NCBI GenBank assembly: GCA_964599095.1
Contig: CAZREB010000008.1
Coordinates: 62,001 to 126,000 of the forward strand
Source of the DNA: SZAS-79 sp964599095
GTDB taxonomy: Bacteria; Pseudomonadota; Gammaproteobacteria; Burkholderiales; SG8-39
Reading direction: 5' to 3'
Length of the DNA stretch: 64,000 nt
This document shows, piece by piece, positions 51,323 to 60,012 of the stretch (positions are counted from its first letter, which is position 1; every line of letters begins with the position of its first letter). The position numbers were made by a program, and so were the translations under genes. The notes under the pieces are model-generated. The model searched no databases. It saw nothing but the letters and a program-made list of their open reading frames with translations, and had not been told where the DNA came from.

Positions 51323-52240
51323 TCAGGAGAACAGCGTTTCGGCCAGCACCGGCCGGGTCAGCTGTTCGATCCACCACTTCAGCGCACGGCCGGTTTCGCC
51401 GGATCGCCAGGCGATCGTGCTCTCGCCCGGCGGGTGTGCTGCCTCGGCGTCCAGCAGGACCAGCCTGCCCGCCTTGACCAGTGGTTCGGCAACGCGCAGC
51501 GGGAGGAATCCGCAGCCGATGCCAAGCAGGATGGCCTCGAGCTTGGCGCCGGTATCCGGTACCGACAAGCATTGCCGGTTGTTCTGCAGGCCATACGACA
51601 GGTACGGGAGCGAGCGCGCGGTGTCACCGACGACCACCGAACGGACCTGCGCAATCTCCTCGTTGGAGATCCGGTCCCTGCGCGACGCCAGCGGATGGTG
51701 GGCCGCCACGGCGAGCACGAAATTGTTCTCGAACAGAGTGGCGGATTCGAAACCCGCCCCCGGCGCGCCCCCTGCGGGCGCTCCCACGACGAGGTCGGCG
51801 CGGCCCGCCATCAGCGCGTCCCAGGAGCCGGCAGCGGCTTCGCGCCGGATGTGCAGCGAAGTCTGGGGTGCGATTAAAAAGAACTCGTTGATCACCGGGA
51901 TCAGCGGACTGACCCGCATGACCTGGTCGACCGAGATGACCAGCGAAGGCTCCCATCCGGTCGCGATGCGCTGCACCTCCTCATCGAACGCGGCAGCGCG
52001 CGCCAGCAGATGGCGCCCGCTTTCCAGCAACGCGTAGCCCTTGGAGGTAAACCGTGCGCGGCGTCCCGAGCGATCGAACAGCGTGAGCCCCAGGTTTTCT
52101 TCCAGGTTGCGGATGGTGTGGGTGATCGACGAAGTCACGACGCACAATTCCGCAGCCGCTGCGGCGAAGGAACCCTGCCGGTCGATCGCGTCGAGCAACC
52201 TGAGGCTTTCGAGCGAAACACGCTGGTGGCGTTTGGTCAT
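51323..52240 (-). CDS. LysR family transcriptional regulator
   Basis: Regulator of 305 residues from ATG 52240. The N-terminal winged HTH is LLDAIDRQGSFAAAAAELCV followed by SSITHTIRNLEENLGLTLFDR. The rest is the periplasmic-binding-like effector domain. It is divergent from the flavin monooxygenase operon across about 220 bases, the standard layout for a LysR activator of that operon. A repeated GTGCAAC and an ATTGATCAAT palindrome lie directly upstream. Confidence 0.93.
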   Translation of the reverse strand: MTKRHQRVSLESLRLLDAIDRQGSFAAAAAELCVVTSSITHTIRNLEENLGLTLFDRSGRRARFTSKGYALLESGRHLLARAAAFDEEVQRIATGWEPSLVISVDQVMRVSPLIPVINEFFLIAPQTSLHIRREAAAGSWDALMAGRADLVVGAPAGGAPGAGFESATLFENNFVLAVAAHHPLASRRDRISNEEIAQVRSVVVGDTARSLPYLSYGLQNNRQCLSVPDTGAKLEAILLGIGCGFLPLRVAEPLVKAGRLVLLDAEAAHPPGESTIAWRSGETGRALKWWIEQLTRPVLAETLFS

Positions 52241-52251
52241 CGTTCGGTTCT

Positions 52252-52280
52252 GTGCAACACGACGTGCAACATTGATCAAT
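52252..52280. promoter_or_regulatory. Candidate LysR binding region
   Basis: GTGCAAC occurs at 52252-52258 and again at 52264-52270 (12-base period), followed by the perfect palindrome ATTGATCAAT at 52271-52280. It is 12-40 bases upstream of the LysR start, where autoregulatory sites commonly lie. The rest of 52281-52461 shows no gene. Confidence 0.45.
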
Positions 52281-52461
52281 GGTTCTCGAGGTCCGACGCC
52301 GCTACGCTCGCGCATCCCTTTGACATGGCGCAAGGCCGACCGGCCCGAGTTGTGATGGCCCACAGACGAGATTACTTGAATTCACCGGGCAACTCGACCC
52401 TTCGCGTCAAGCCCGCCATGCACAGAAACGGCCAGCCTGGCCATGCCCGGGTCGCGGGCCG

Positions 52462-54162
52462 ATGACGAGGCTCGACGTCCCGGTTCTGATCGTCGGCGGC
52501 GGCCCCGTCGGCGTGCTGGGCGCGGTGCTCCTGGGCCGCCGCGGCGTACGCACCCTGCTGGCCGAAAAGCACCTGCAACGCCTCGAGGCGCCCAAGGCGC
52601 ATGCGCTGAACCCGCGTTCGCTGGAGATCTGCGCCGCCGCCGGCCTGCCCATGGACGCCCTGCATGCTCTGGCCACACCGGCCCACGAGGGCGCCTGCGT
52701 GCGCATGGTGACCTCGCTGGTCGGCGCGGAGATCGGAGTCCTGCCGTATGAGCGGCAGGACGAGGACGTACGCCGCGTCACCCGCTGGCCCCTGATCAAC
52801 ATTGCGCAGCCACGCTTCGAGCAGGTCCTCGAGCAGGCCGCCTCCGGGCTGAGCAGCGTGGACATCCGTCGCGGTCTGGAATGGACCGGATGCACGCAGG
52901 CGGCCGATCACGTCGCATCCGTGTTGCGCGATCGCAGGACCGGTTCGGAGCAGATCGTCCGGAGCCGCTACCTGATCGCGGCCGACGGCGCCGGCAGCAG
53001 CGTCCGCGATCATCTGGGCATTGCCATGGAGGGCCCGGAGGCACTGCGGTCCAACATGATGATCCATTTCGAAGCGGACCTGCGGCACCTCGTGGCCGGA
53101 CGCCCTGCGATCCTCTACTTCCTGTTCGGCCCCGGGGCCAACGGCGTACTGATCGCCTACGACCTCGGCAAGAGCTGGGTCCTGATGCACCGATGCGCGC
53201 CCGATTCACGCCAGCAGGACTTCGATGAGCACACCTGTCTCAGGCTGGTGCACAAGGCCATAGGCACGGACGCGGTGAATGTGCGAATCAAGGGCGTGCG
53301 CCCGTGGGTCATGTCGGCGCAGGTGGCGACGCGCTACCGCGACGGCAGCGTGTTTCTGGCCGGCGACGCGGGACATCGCTTTCCGCCATCCGGCGGCCTT
53401 GGGCTCAATACGGGCGTTGCCGATATCGACAATCTTGCCTGGAAGATCTCCGCGCTCGAGGCCGGCCACGCCGGGCCGGGCCTGCTGGACAGCTACGAAA
53501 TCGAGCGCAGGGGCATCGCGAGGGCCAACATGCAACAGAGCGTTGTCAACTCGATGCGCATGCGGGAACTGGACGAAGCCCTCGGATATGGGCCGGACGG
53601 AACCGTGGATGCGCAGACCTTTGCCGCACGCCTGGCCGACCCGGCAAGCCGTAGACAAGTGGCCGAGGCGGTCGCACGCCAGAAAGATCACTTCGACAGC
53701 CTGCGGCTGCAACTGGGCTACATCTACGGCGACGCGCAGGACGCGGACATCAACCTTCCGATCAGCGTGTTCCGGCCTCGGGCAATCGCAGGCGCACGGC
53801 TGCCGCATGTCCTTTTGGAGGACGGTCGCTCGAGCCTCGACCTGGTGGCGCCGGATGCCTTCACGTTACTTGCGGGCGTCGCCGGAACCGCCTGGCGTCA
53901 TGCCCACCCGGCCTGGCCGGTGCCGGTGACCGTGCGCCTGCAGGGTGTCGACTTTGGGTGCAAGACGGACTTCGCCGCCGCCATGGGTCTCGGCCCCGAC
54001 GGAGCGGTCCTGGTGCGGCCGGACGGCCACATCCTGGCGCTGGCCGCCGCCGCAGGCGCGGATTCGACGCGCCAACTGCGCGACGCACTGACCAATTTCC
54101 TGGCGTTGACTTCCATTCCCGCAGCCGATGGGCACGCCACGACCGGGGCCGCAATTCGATGA
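52462..54162 (+). CDS. FAD-dependent monooxygenase (PheA/TfdB-like)
   Basis: Flavoprotein hydroxylase of 566 residues. FAD motif VLIVGGGPVGVLGAVLL at 8-24; DG motif in LIAADGAGSSVRDHLG; GD motif in VFLAGDAGHRFPPSGGLGLN followed by NTGVADIDNLAWK. A C-terminal thioredoxin-like domain (about 430-545), usual in phenol hydroxylase and TfdB relatives, is present. It starts the LysR-divergent operon. The Bug gene starts 11 bases later. An aromatic or polyketide-like hydroxylation is likely; the substrate is unknown. Confidence 0.9.
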   Translation: MTRLDVPVLIVGGGPVGVLGAVLLGRRGVRTLLAEKHLQRLEAPKAHALNPRSLEICAAAGLPMDALHALATPAHEGACVRMVTSLVGAEIGVLPYERQDEDVRRVTRWPLINIAQPRFEQVLEQAASGLSSVDIRRGLEWTGCTQAADHVASVLRDRRTGSEQIVRSRYLIAADGAGSSVRDHLGIAMEGPEALRSNMMIHFEADLRHLVAGRPAILYFLFGPGANGVLIAYDLGKSWVLMHRCAPDSRQQDFDEHTCLRLVHKAIGTDAVNVRIKGVRPWVMSAQVATRYRDGSVFLAGDAGHRFPPSGGLGLNTGVADIDNLAWKISALEAGHAGPGLLDSYEIERRGIARANMQQSVVNSMRMRELDEALGYGPDGTVDAQTFAARLADPASRRQVAEAVARQKDHFDSLRLQLGYIYGDAQDADINLPISVFRPRAIAGARLPHVLLEDGRSSLDLVAPDAFTLLAGVAGTAWRHAHPAWPVPVTVRLQGVDFGCKTDFAAAMGLGPDGAVLVRPDGHILALAAAAGADSTRQLRDALTNFLALTSIPAADGHATTGAAIR

Positions 54163-54173
54163 AGGAGACAACA

Positions 54174-55157
54174 ATGGGCTTGATCTTTCGCATGACCCGC
54201 CGGCTGGCCATGGTGGCAGCGCTTGCCGGAGTTTCGCTGGGCTGGACGAGCGCAGGTGCGCAGGAGTGGCCGAACAAGCCGATCCGCGTCATCGCACCGG
54301 TGCCGTCGGGGTCCGGGCCCGACTCCGACATCCGCCGGATCGCGACGCACCTCGCGACGATCCTCGGACAGCCCGTCGTGATCGACAACCGTCCGGGCGC
54401 GGCAACACGCATCGGCGTCGAGGCGGTGATCAAGTCGGCGCCGGACGGCTACACTTTTCTGCTGGGCACGCCCAGCCTCACCACGATGGGGGCCCTGTAT
54501 CACACCCTGCGCTTCGATCCGGTACGGGACCTTGTCCCGGTGAGCCTCGTATCCGTCACCAACTACACGCTGACCGTCAATGCCGAGGTTCCTGCGAAAT
54601 CCATTCCCGAGTACATCAAGCTGGCCAAGTCCGATCCCAAGTACGCCAGCGTCGGAACGCTGGGCAAGGGCGCCATCAACCATCTGTCTGCCGCCTGGTT
54701 CTTCTCGCTCAACGGCATCGAAGGGAACTACGTGCACTACAGCACCACCAGTCCGTTCACCGACCTGGCCGCGGGCCGGATCCCGGCCATGTTCGATGCG
54801 ATGCTTCCGACCATGGGCTTCGTCAAGGCAGGGAGAATGCGCACCCTGGCGATTTCGGGCAGGAGTCGGCATCCGCTGACGCCGGATGTGCCGACCTTCG
54901 CCGAACTGGGCTATGCGGGCTTCGAGCCGCTGGTGTGGATCGGCGTCCTCGCCCCGGCCGGCACCCCCGCGGCGATCGTGAACAAGATGAGCGCCGCGAT
55001 TTCGCAGGTCGCGAAGACGCCCGAGATGGTGGACTATCGCCGCAGCGTGGGCAGCGAGTCCCTGGGATCGACGCCCGAAGAATTCACGGCCTTCCTGGAG
55101 GCCGAGCGCAAAAAGTGGGGTGCCGTGATCAAAAAGATCGGCCTGGTACTGGAATGA
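54174..55157 (+). CDS. Bug/TctC family solute-binding protein 7
   Basis: Periplasmic receptor of 327 residues; GAAGGAG precedes the ATG. The signal peptide ends near TSAGAQ. Motifs are WPNKPIRVIAPVPSGSGPD, VIDNRPGAATR and APDGYTFLLG. The glycine-rich loop is less regular (PVPSGSGPDSD) than in the others. It is second gene of the LysR-divergent operon and has no TctA/TctB partner. Confidence 0.93.
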   Translation: MGLIFRMTRRLAMVAALAGVSLGWTSAGAQEWPNKPIRVIAPVPSGSGPDSDIRRIATHLATILGQPVVIDNRPGAATRIGVEAVIKSAPDGYTFLLGTPSLTTMGALYHTLRFDPVRDLVPVSLVSVTNYTLTVNAEVPAKSIPEYIKLAKSDPKYASVGTLGKGAINHLSAAWFFSLNGIEGNYVHYSTTSPFTDLAAGRIPAMFDAMLPTMGFVKAGRMRTLAISGRSRHPLTPDVPTFAELGYAGFEPLVWIGVLAPAGTPAAIVNKMSAAISQVAKTPEMVDYRRSVGSESLGSTPEEFTAFLEAERKKWGAVIKKIGLVLE

Positions 55158-55196
55158 ACGCGCTTCGACTTCACTAGGTTTCGCCGGGAAGGCTTG

Positions 55197-55976
55197 ATGG
55201 ATCTGGGCATCCGCGGCAGGAAAGCACTGGTGGCGGCTTCAACCAGCGGCTTGGGGCTGGCCTGCGCCACGGCACTGGCGCGTGAAGGCTGCATCGTAAT
55301 CATCAACGGGCGCGATCCCGCAAGGCTGGAGCAGGCCCGGCTGCATATCGCACGAGCCACGGGCGCGCAGGTCGGCAGCGTGCAGGCGGACATCAACACC
55401 GCATCCGGGCGCCAGGCCCTGCTCGACGCCTGTCCGGATGCCGACATCCTCGTCAACAACAACGCCGGTCCGCCGCCCGGCGAACTTGCCGACTGGGACC
55501 ATGCGGCGTGGATGGCCGCGCTCGAAGCCAACTTGCTGGCGCCGGTGTTGCTGATTCGCGCCTTGCTGCCCGGCATGCGCGCACGCAAGTTCGGCCGTAT
55601 CGTGAACATCACCTCCGCGATGGTGAAGAGTCCGCGCCCCCCGATGGCGCTGTCGACCACCGCCCGCACCGGACTCACCGCGTTTTCCAAGGCGATGTCG
55701 ATCGAGGCGGCTGCCGATAACGTGACCATCAACAATCTGCTGCCCGAGCGGATCGACACACCGCGCCAGCAGTTCATGGCGCAGCGGATGATGAAGACCC
55801 AGGGCATCGACGCTGCCGAAGCGCGCAGGCGGATCGCACTCACCATCGCCGCGCAGCGATTGGGTACACCCGAGGAATTTGCCGATGCCTGCGCCTACCT
55901 TTGCAGCGCGCAGGCAGGTTTCATCTCCGGGCAGAACCTGCAGATCGATGGCGGTTCCTATGCGGGACTGATCTGA
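55197..55976 (+). CDS. SDR-family protein with altered catalytic motif
   Basis: Short-chain dehydrogenase-fold protein of 259 residues from ATG 55197. The cofactor loop is AASTSGLGLACA at 14-25 and the NNAG-like segment is LVNNNAGPPPG near 85-95. Catalytic Ser140 is kept (NITSAMVKS), but the Tyr-x3-Lys is replaced by Ser153-x3-Arg157 (LSTTARTG). Some related SDRs carry this change, so classic alcohol oxidation is doubtful. It stands 39 bases after the Bug gene and 2 bases before DUF3500. Confidence 0.85.
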   Translation: MDLGIRGRKALVAASTSGLGLACATALAREGCIVIINGRDPARLEQARLHIARATGAQVGSVQADINTASGRQALLDACPDADILVNNNAGPPPGELADWDHAAWMAALEANLLAPVLLIRALLPGMRARKFGRIVNITSAMVKSPRPPMALSTTARTGLTAFSKAMSIEAAADNVTINNLLPERIDTPRQQFMAQRMMKTQGIDAAEARRRIALTIAAQRLGTPEEFADACAYLCSAQAGFISGQNLQIDGGSYAGLI

Positions 55977-55978
55977 CC

Positions 55979-57262
55979 ATGGACAAGTCCTCGTTCCGGG
56001 CCCACCTGCGCCGGCCGGATGATCCGCGCATCGCCGGCATTGATCAGCTCGATGCCTACACGCACGCGCAACGCGTGATGTCCAACCCGAATGCGAAGCG
56101 CCTGCTCGATGGCTGGCGCGACACCTACGACCACACCGAATTCAAGGGCATCAGCACGGACGGCCAGTGTCTGCCCGGCCTGTTTGAACTTGCCGACGAA
56201 AAGGCGCCGGTCCGGGCTGCCATGGACGCGGTGCACGCGCTGCTCGCGACCCTTACCGAGGCGCAGCGCGACGTGCTCAGCCATCCCGCGGATGCAAGGG
56301 AGTGGCACGCCTGGATGAACCCGGAGATCTACGTGATGCGGTTCGGACTGCGCATGGACGAAGTCGAGCCGCCGGTCCGTGACGCCATCCTCGAAGTGCT
56401 GCGTGCCAGCCTCAGCCCCGAGGGTTACCAGCGCGTGCGCGACCTGATGCGGGTGAATCATTTCCTGGGCCAGCTGGTGAACGCGCCGCGCGTCCTCAAT
56501 GAGTACAGCTACAACATCAATCTGTTCGGCGTGCCGTCCCTGACTGAACCCTGGGGCTGGAACTTCTACGGCCATCACGTCTGCCTGAATTGCCGGTTCG
56601 TGGGCGGGCAGATGGTAGTCACGCCGCTGTTCATGGGGGCCGAGCCCAACTGCATCGATACGGGCCCGCTGGCCGGCCTTACCATCTTCGATCGGGAGGA
56701 GCGCCTGGGCCTCGCGCTCATCCGGTCGCTGCCGCCGGATTTGCAGCGCAGGGCGCAGCTGTACAAGAAGAAGCGCGACCCGGCCATGCCGCCCGGGCGC
56801 GTCGCGATCGGTGATGAGCTGCATCTGACCGGCGCATTTCAGGACAACCGCATCGTGCCTTACGAAGGCGCGCCCGTGGCTGCATTCGCAACGGCGCAGC
56901 AGGCCCAGGTGATGGAACTGCTTGCGAGCTACCTGGCCTATCTGCCGGAAGGCCCGCGTGCGGCGCGCCTGCGACAGGCGCAGCAACACCTGGGAAACAC
57001 CCATTTCTGCTGGATCGGCGGGTTCGACGACGACAGCGCCTTCTACTATCGGATCCAGAGCCCGGTGATCATCGTCGAGTTCGACCACCACGCGGGCGTT
57101 TTCCTCGGCAACACCGAGCCCGAGAAATTCCACATCCACACCGTGGTGCGCACGCCCAACGGCAACGACTACGGCATGGCATTGGTGCGCCTGCATTGCC
57201 AATGCCGGCAACGGGCGGTTTTTCCCGGCGCGAGCGGGTCACCTTCCGCACGCAAGCCGTGA
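55979..57262 (+). CDS. DUF3500 family protein
   Basis: Protein of 427 residues matching DUF3500. Characteristic parts are NINLFGVPSLTEPWGWNFYG, HHVCLNC, FMGAEPNCIDTGPLAG and FDHHAGVFLGNTEPEKFHIH, with several His, Asp and Glu residues that could bind a metal. No signal peptide is seen. Members occur in catabolic and natural-product clusters, but no reaction is established to my knowledge. Its stop overlaps the sulfatase start by 4 bases, implying linked function. Confidence 0.85.
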   Translation: MDKSSFRAHLRRPDDPRIAGIDQLDAYTHAQRVMSNPNAKRLLDGWRDTYDHTEFKGISTDGQCLPGLFELADEKAPVRAAMDAVHALLATLTEAQRDVLSHPADAREWHAWMNPEIYVMRFGLRMDEVEPPVRDAILEVLRASLSPEGYQRVRDLMRVNHFLGQLVNAPRVLNEYSYNINLFGVPSLTEPWGWNFYGHHVCLNCRFVGGQMVVTPLFMGAEPNCIDTGPLAGLTIFDREERLGLALIRSLPPDLQRRAQLYKKKRDPAMPPGRVAIGDELHLTGAFQDNRIVPYEGAPVAAFATAQQAQVMELLASYLAYLPEGPRAARLRQAQQHLGNTHFCWIGGFDDDSAFYYRIQSPVIIVEFDHHAGVFLGNTEPEKFHIHTVVRTPNGNDYGMALVRLHCQCRQRAVFPGASGSPSARKP

Positions 57263-58827
57263 CCCGCATCCGCAACATCCTGCTCATCATGTGCGACCAG
57301 TTGCGCCGGGACTACCTGGGCTGCTACGGTCATCCGGCCCTGCGCACGCCGCATATCGATGCGCTCGCCGCCCGGGGCACCCGCTTCGACCGGGCCTACG
57401 TGCAGGGCCCGGTGTGCGGCCCGTCGCGCATGTCCACCTATACCGGCCGATATGTCGCAAGCCACGGCGCCACGTGGAATTTCGTGCCTCTGCCGGTCCA
57501 GGTTCCCACCTTGGGCGACTACATGCGAGGTGCAGGCTTGCGCACCGCAGTGGTCGGCAAGACCCATGTGCTGCCGGACCTCGAAGGACTGCGCCGGTTC
57601 GGCCTCGACCCGGCCGGCGGCGCCGGCCTGCTGGTGGCAGAAGGCGGATTCGAACCCTATGCGCGCCACGACGGCATCGTCCCCGACAGCAAGGCTGCGC
57701 CGGGCAAGCCGCTCTATAACGGCTACCTGCACCAGCAGGGCTACGCCGCGCGGAACGCTTGGCATGACTATGCGAACGCCGGGATCGACGCAGAGGGCCG
57801 CCTGCAAAGCGGGTGGAAGATGCGCAATGCGGGCCTGCCGGCGCGCGTGCAGGAGCAACACTCCGAAACCGCCTGGGTCACGGACCAGGCGCTGCGGTTC
57901 GTCCGCGAGCAGGGCGATAACCCCTGGTGCCTGCACCTTTCGTACATCAAGCCGCACTGGCCTTACATCGCGCCTGCGCCTTACCACAGGGTCTATGGGC
58001 CGGAGGATGTCTTGCCCGCAATACGCTCCGAGGCCGAACGCAACCCCGGACACCCGGTCTGCCGCGCATTTCGCGACCACATCGACAGCCAGTCGTTTGC
58101 ACGGGACGAAGTACGCCGGCGCGTCGTTCCCACCTACATGGGCCTGGTACAACAGATCGACGACCACGTGGGGCGGCTGATGCAGGCGCTTCAAGCGCAG
58201 GGCCGGCTGGACGACACCCTGATCGTCTTTACCAGCGACCACGGCGACCTGCTGGGCGACCACTGGCTGGGCGAGAAGGAGCTGTTCTACGAGGCCAGCG
58301 CCGCCGTGCCGCTGATCGTGGTGGATCCGCAATCCACAATCCAGGTGCAGGCCAGCAGCGCCCTGGTCGAGTCGATCGACCTCATTCCCACGTTTCTCGA
58401 CGCGCTCGGTGCGCCGCCCGAACACCAATGGCTGGAGGGCGAATCGCTGCTGCCGGTCGTGCGTGGTACCGGACTCATCGGCCGCGAAGCGGCGTTCTCG
58501 GAACTGGACTATGGGTTCTATCCGGCGGCCCGGAATTTGGGCCTGGACATCAACACGGCCCGTGCCACCATGGTCTGCACCCGGCGTTGGAAGTTCGTCG
58601 AATACCAGGGCTTCGATGCGCAACTGTTCGACCTGCAGGAGGATCCGCACGAACTGGTCGACCTGGGCGCGATGCAGGCTCACACCGCGCTGCGCGCCGA
58701 GATGACCGATCGGCTGGCCCGGTGGCGCGACTCGCGGCGCGTGCGCACGACCATGTCGGACACCGATGCCCGGCAGCTGGCCGAACGCCGCAACGCCATG
58801 AAGGACTTCGTTATCGGCGCGTGGTAG
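57259..58827 (+). CDS. Sulfatase / phosphonate monoester hydrolase-family enzyme
   Basis: Alkaline phosphatase-superfamily hydrolase of 522 residues, starting at GTG 57259. The formylglycine motif is Cys53-Gly-Pro-Ser-Arg57 in GPVCGPSRMSTYTGRY, so a Cys-type residue would be modified to formylglycine. Metal ligands are Asp13 (IMCDQLRRD) and the pair in VFTSDHGDLLG. The pattern resembles rhizobial phosphonate monoester hydrolases, which also cleave sulfate and phosphate esters. It ends the LysR operon and is followed by a terminator. There is no signal peptide, so it is probably cytoplasmic. Confidence 0.9.
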   Translation: MTRIRNILLIMCDQLRRDYLGCYGHPALRTPHIDALAARGTRFDRAYVQGPVCGPSRMSTYTGRYVASHGATWNFVPLPVQVPTLGDYMRGAGLRTAVVGKTHVLPDLEGLRRFGLDPAGGAGLLVAEGGFEPYARHDGIVPDSKAAPGKPLYNGYLHQQGYAARNAWHDYANAGIDAEGRLQSGWKMRNAGLPARVQEQHSETAWVTDQALRFVREQGDNPWCLHLSYIKPHWPYIAPAPYHRVYGPEDVLPAIRSEAERNPGHPVCRAFRDHIDSQSFARDEVRRRVVPTYMGLVQQIDDHVGRLMQALQAQGRLDDTLIVFTSDHGDLLGDHWLGEKELFYEASAAVPLIVVDPQSTIQVQASSALVESIDLIPTFLDALGAPPEHQWLEGESLLPVVRGTGLIGREAAFSELDYGFYPAARNLGLDINTARATMVCTRRWKFVEYQGFDAQLFDLQEDPHELVDLGAMQAHTALRAEMTDRLARWRDSRRVRTTMSDTDARQLAERRNAMKDFVIGAW

Positions 58828-58851
58828 CGCCGATGGATCCGGTTTGCAGGA

Positions 58852-58877
58852 AGCCAAACCTCGTGAGTTTGGCTTTT
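58852..58877. terminator. Rho-independent terminator, bidirectional
   Basis: AGCCAAAC-CTCGTGA-GTTTGGCT is an 8-base perfect stem with 7-base loop followed by TTT. An outer GCAGG/CCTGC pair at 58846-58850 and 58879-58883 extends it. It lies between the convergent sulfatase and diiron genes, about 25 bases after the sulfatase stop. Confidence 0.8.
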
Positions 58878-58917
58878 GCCTGCAATGCCGGTTTCACCGC
58901 CCGCAACGGGGCCCGGT

Positions 58918-59853
58918 CTAGTTCACGATAGGCGCAAGCGCCGCGCCGATGCGCGCCATCTGCGTCCCGTTGACCAGGTCGCCCATGATCTTCTGGAAGC
59001 GCTCGTCCTGGACGCCCGAGACGATGTACTGCCAGCGGTAGGCCTGCAGGAAGGTCGCGCCGATCGCCTCGACCTGCGCCCGGTTGAACGCGCGGCCGGC
59101 GTTGCGCAGGAAATAGTCGGTATCGGCCCTGGCCTGCATCTGCACGATGCCGTCGACCGCCGCCACGAGCGCGATCAGTTCGTCCACCGCGGCGTCGCGC
59201 TCGGCCGGAGTGAGCGTCGCATCCACGCGCCGCCATTCGATCTCGTCCATGACCGCGTGCTGCGCTTCTTCGCGGGCGTGGAAATTGAACACGTCCGACC
59301 ACAGCGCGGAGAGCTGCTCGTCCTTCTCGATCGACTGGCGGTAGTGCGCGAGCACGAAGAGCTCGATGTGGCAGATGAGGGCGAGCACCGACCAGGTGGG
59401 CTTGCCGAGCACGACGCCGGCTACGTCGTTGGGCTGCGGCAGGAAGGTGTAGCCCGGGGGCATGCCTTCGGCGCACAAGGCCTCGATCCTGCGGAACATC
59501 TCCTGGTGCTTGAGCTCCTCGTCGGTGAAGCGCACCAGCGCCTCGAACGCGGTCTGGTCGCCGAGCCAGTGATCGCGGCTCACTTCGAGGATCTTGGGGC
59601 CGATGAAGCGCTCGACCAGCCCGAACATGTTGGCGTAGGTGCGGCCCTGGACCTGGCTCGCGAGGCGCTTTTCGTCCGCGCCGAGGAAGTCGAGCCGGTC
59701 GACCTTCGAGAGCCCGTCGGGCAGGAACTTCCTGCCGAAATCGAACTTGCGGCCGCGGATCACGTCGCGCTCGATGTCGAAGCGCACGCGCTTCGAGATC
59801 TCCACGGCGCGCGCATAGCGCTTGCTGTCTTCGACTTGCAACGTCGTCTGCAT
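58918..59853 (-). CDS. Ferritin-like diiron protein (AurF/oxygenase-like)
   Basis: All-helical protein of 311 residues with a full carboxylate-bridged diiron set: Glu81, Glu113-x2-His116 (EELKHQEMF), Glu164 and Glu196-x2-His199 (REEAQHA). The spacing fits diiron oxygenases and ferritin-like proteins; AurF-type N-oxygenases are one possible match. No reductase gene is nearby. It is single, convergent with the sulfatase operon, and lies 159 bases from the dehydrogenase gene. The substrate is unknown. Confidence 0.82.
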   Translation of the reverse strand: MQTTLQVEDSKRYARAVEISKRVRFDIERDVIRGRKFDFGRKFLPDGLSKVDRLDFLGADEKRLASQVQGRTYANMFGLVERFIGPKILEVSRDHWLGDQTAFEALVRFTDEELKHQEMFRRIEALCAEGMPPGYTFLPQPNDVAGVVLGKPTWSVLALICHIELFVLAHYRQSIEKDEQLSALWSDVFNFHAREEAQHAVMDEIEWRRVDATLTPAERDAAVDELIALVAAVDGIVQMQARADTDYFLRNAGRAFNRAQVEAIGATFLQAYRWQYIVSGVQDERFQKIMGDLVNGTQMARIGAALAPIVN

Positions 59854-59974
59854 GGTGATTCTCCTCTGTCGGTGGTTGATGAAGGAGCGAAGGCTCCGTC
59901 AGCGTTCACGTTAGGAGGGGCGGGTATCCGCGCGATTTCCGGCGAACCCGGTTTTGTTCCGGCTTTGTTTCAGC

Positions 59975-59998
59975 GCCGGCACGCGGGTGGGTGCCGGC
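59975..59998. terminator. Strong GC hairpin between diiron and dehydrogenase genes
   Basis: GCCGGCAC-GCGGGTGG-GTGCCGGC is an 8-base perfect stem. It sits 15 bases past the dehydrogenase stop on the minus strand. There is no U-tract, so a Rho-independent role is uncertain. Confidence 0.4.
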
Positions 59999-60012
59999 AG
60001 GCCGGTGTACGG

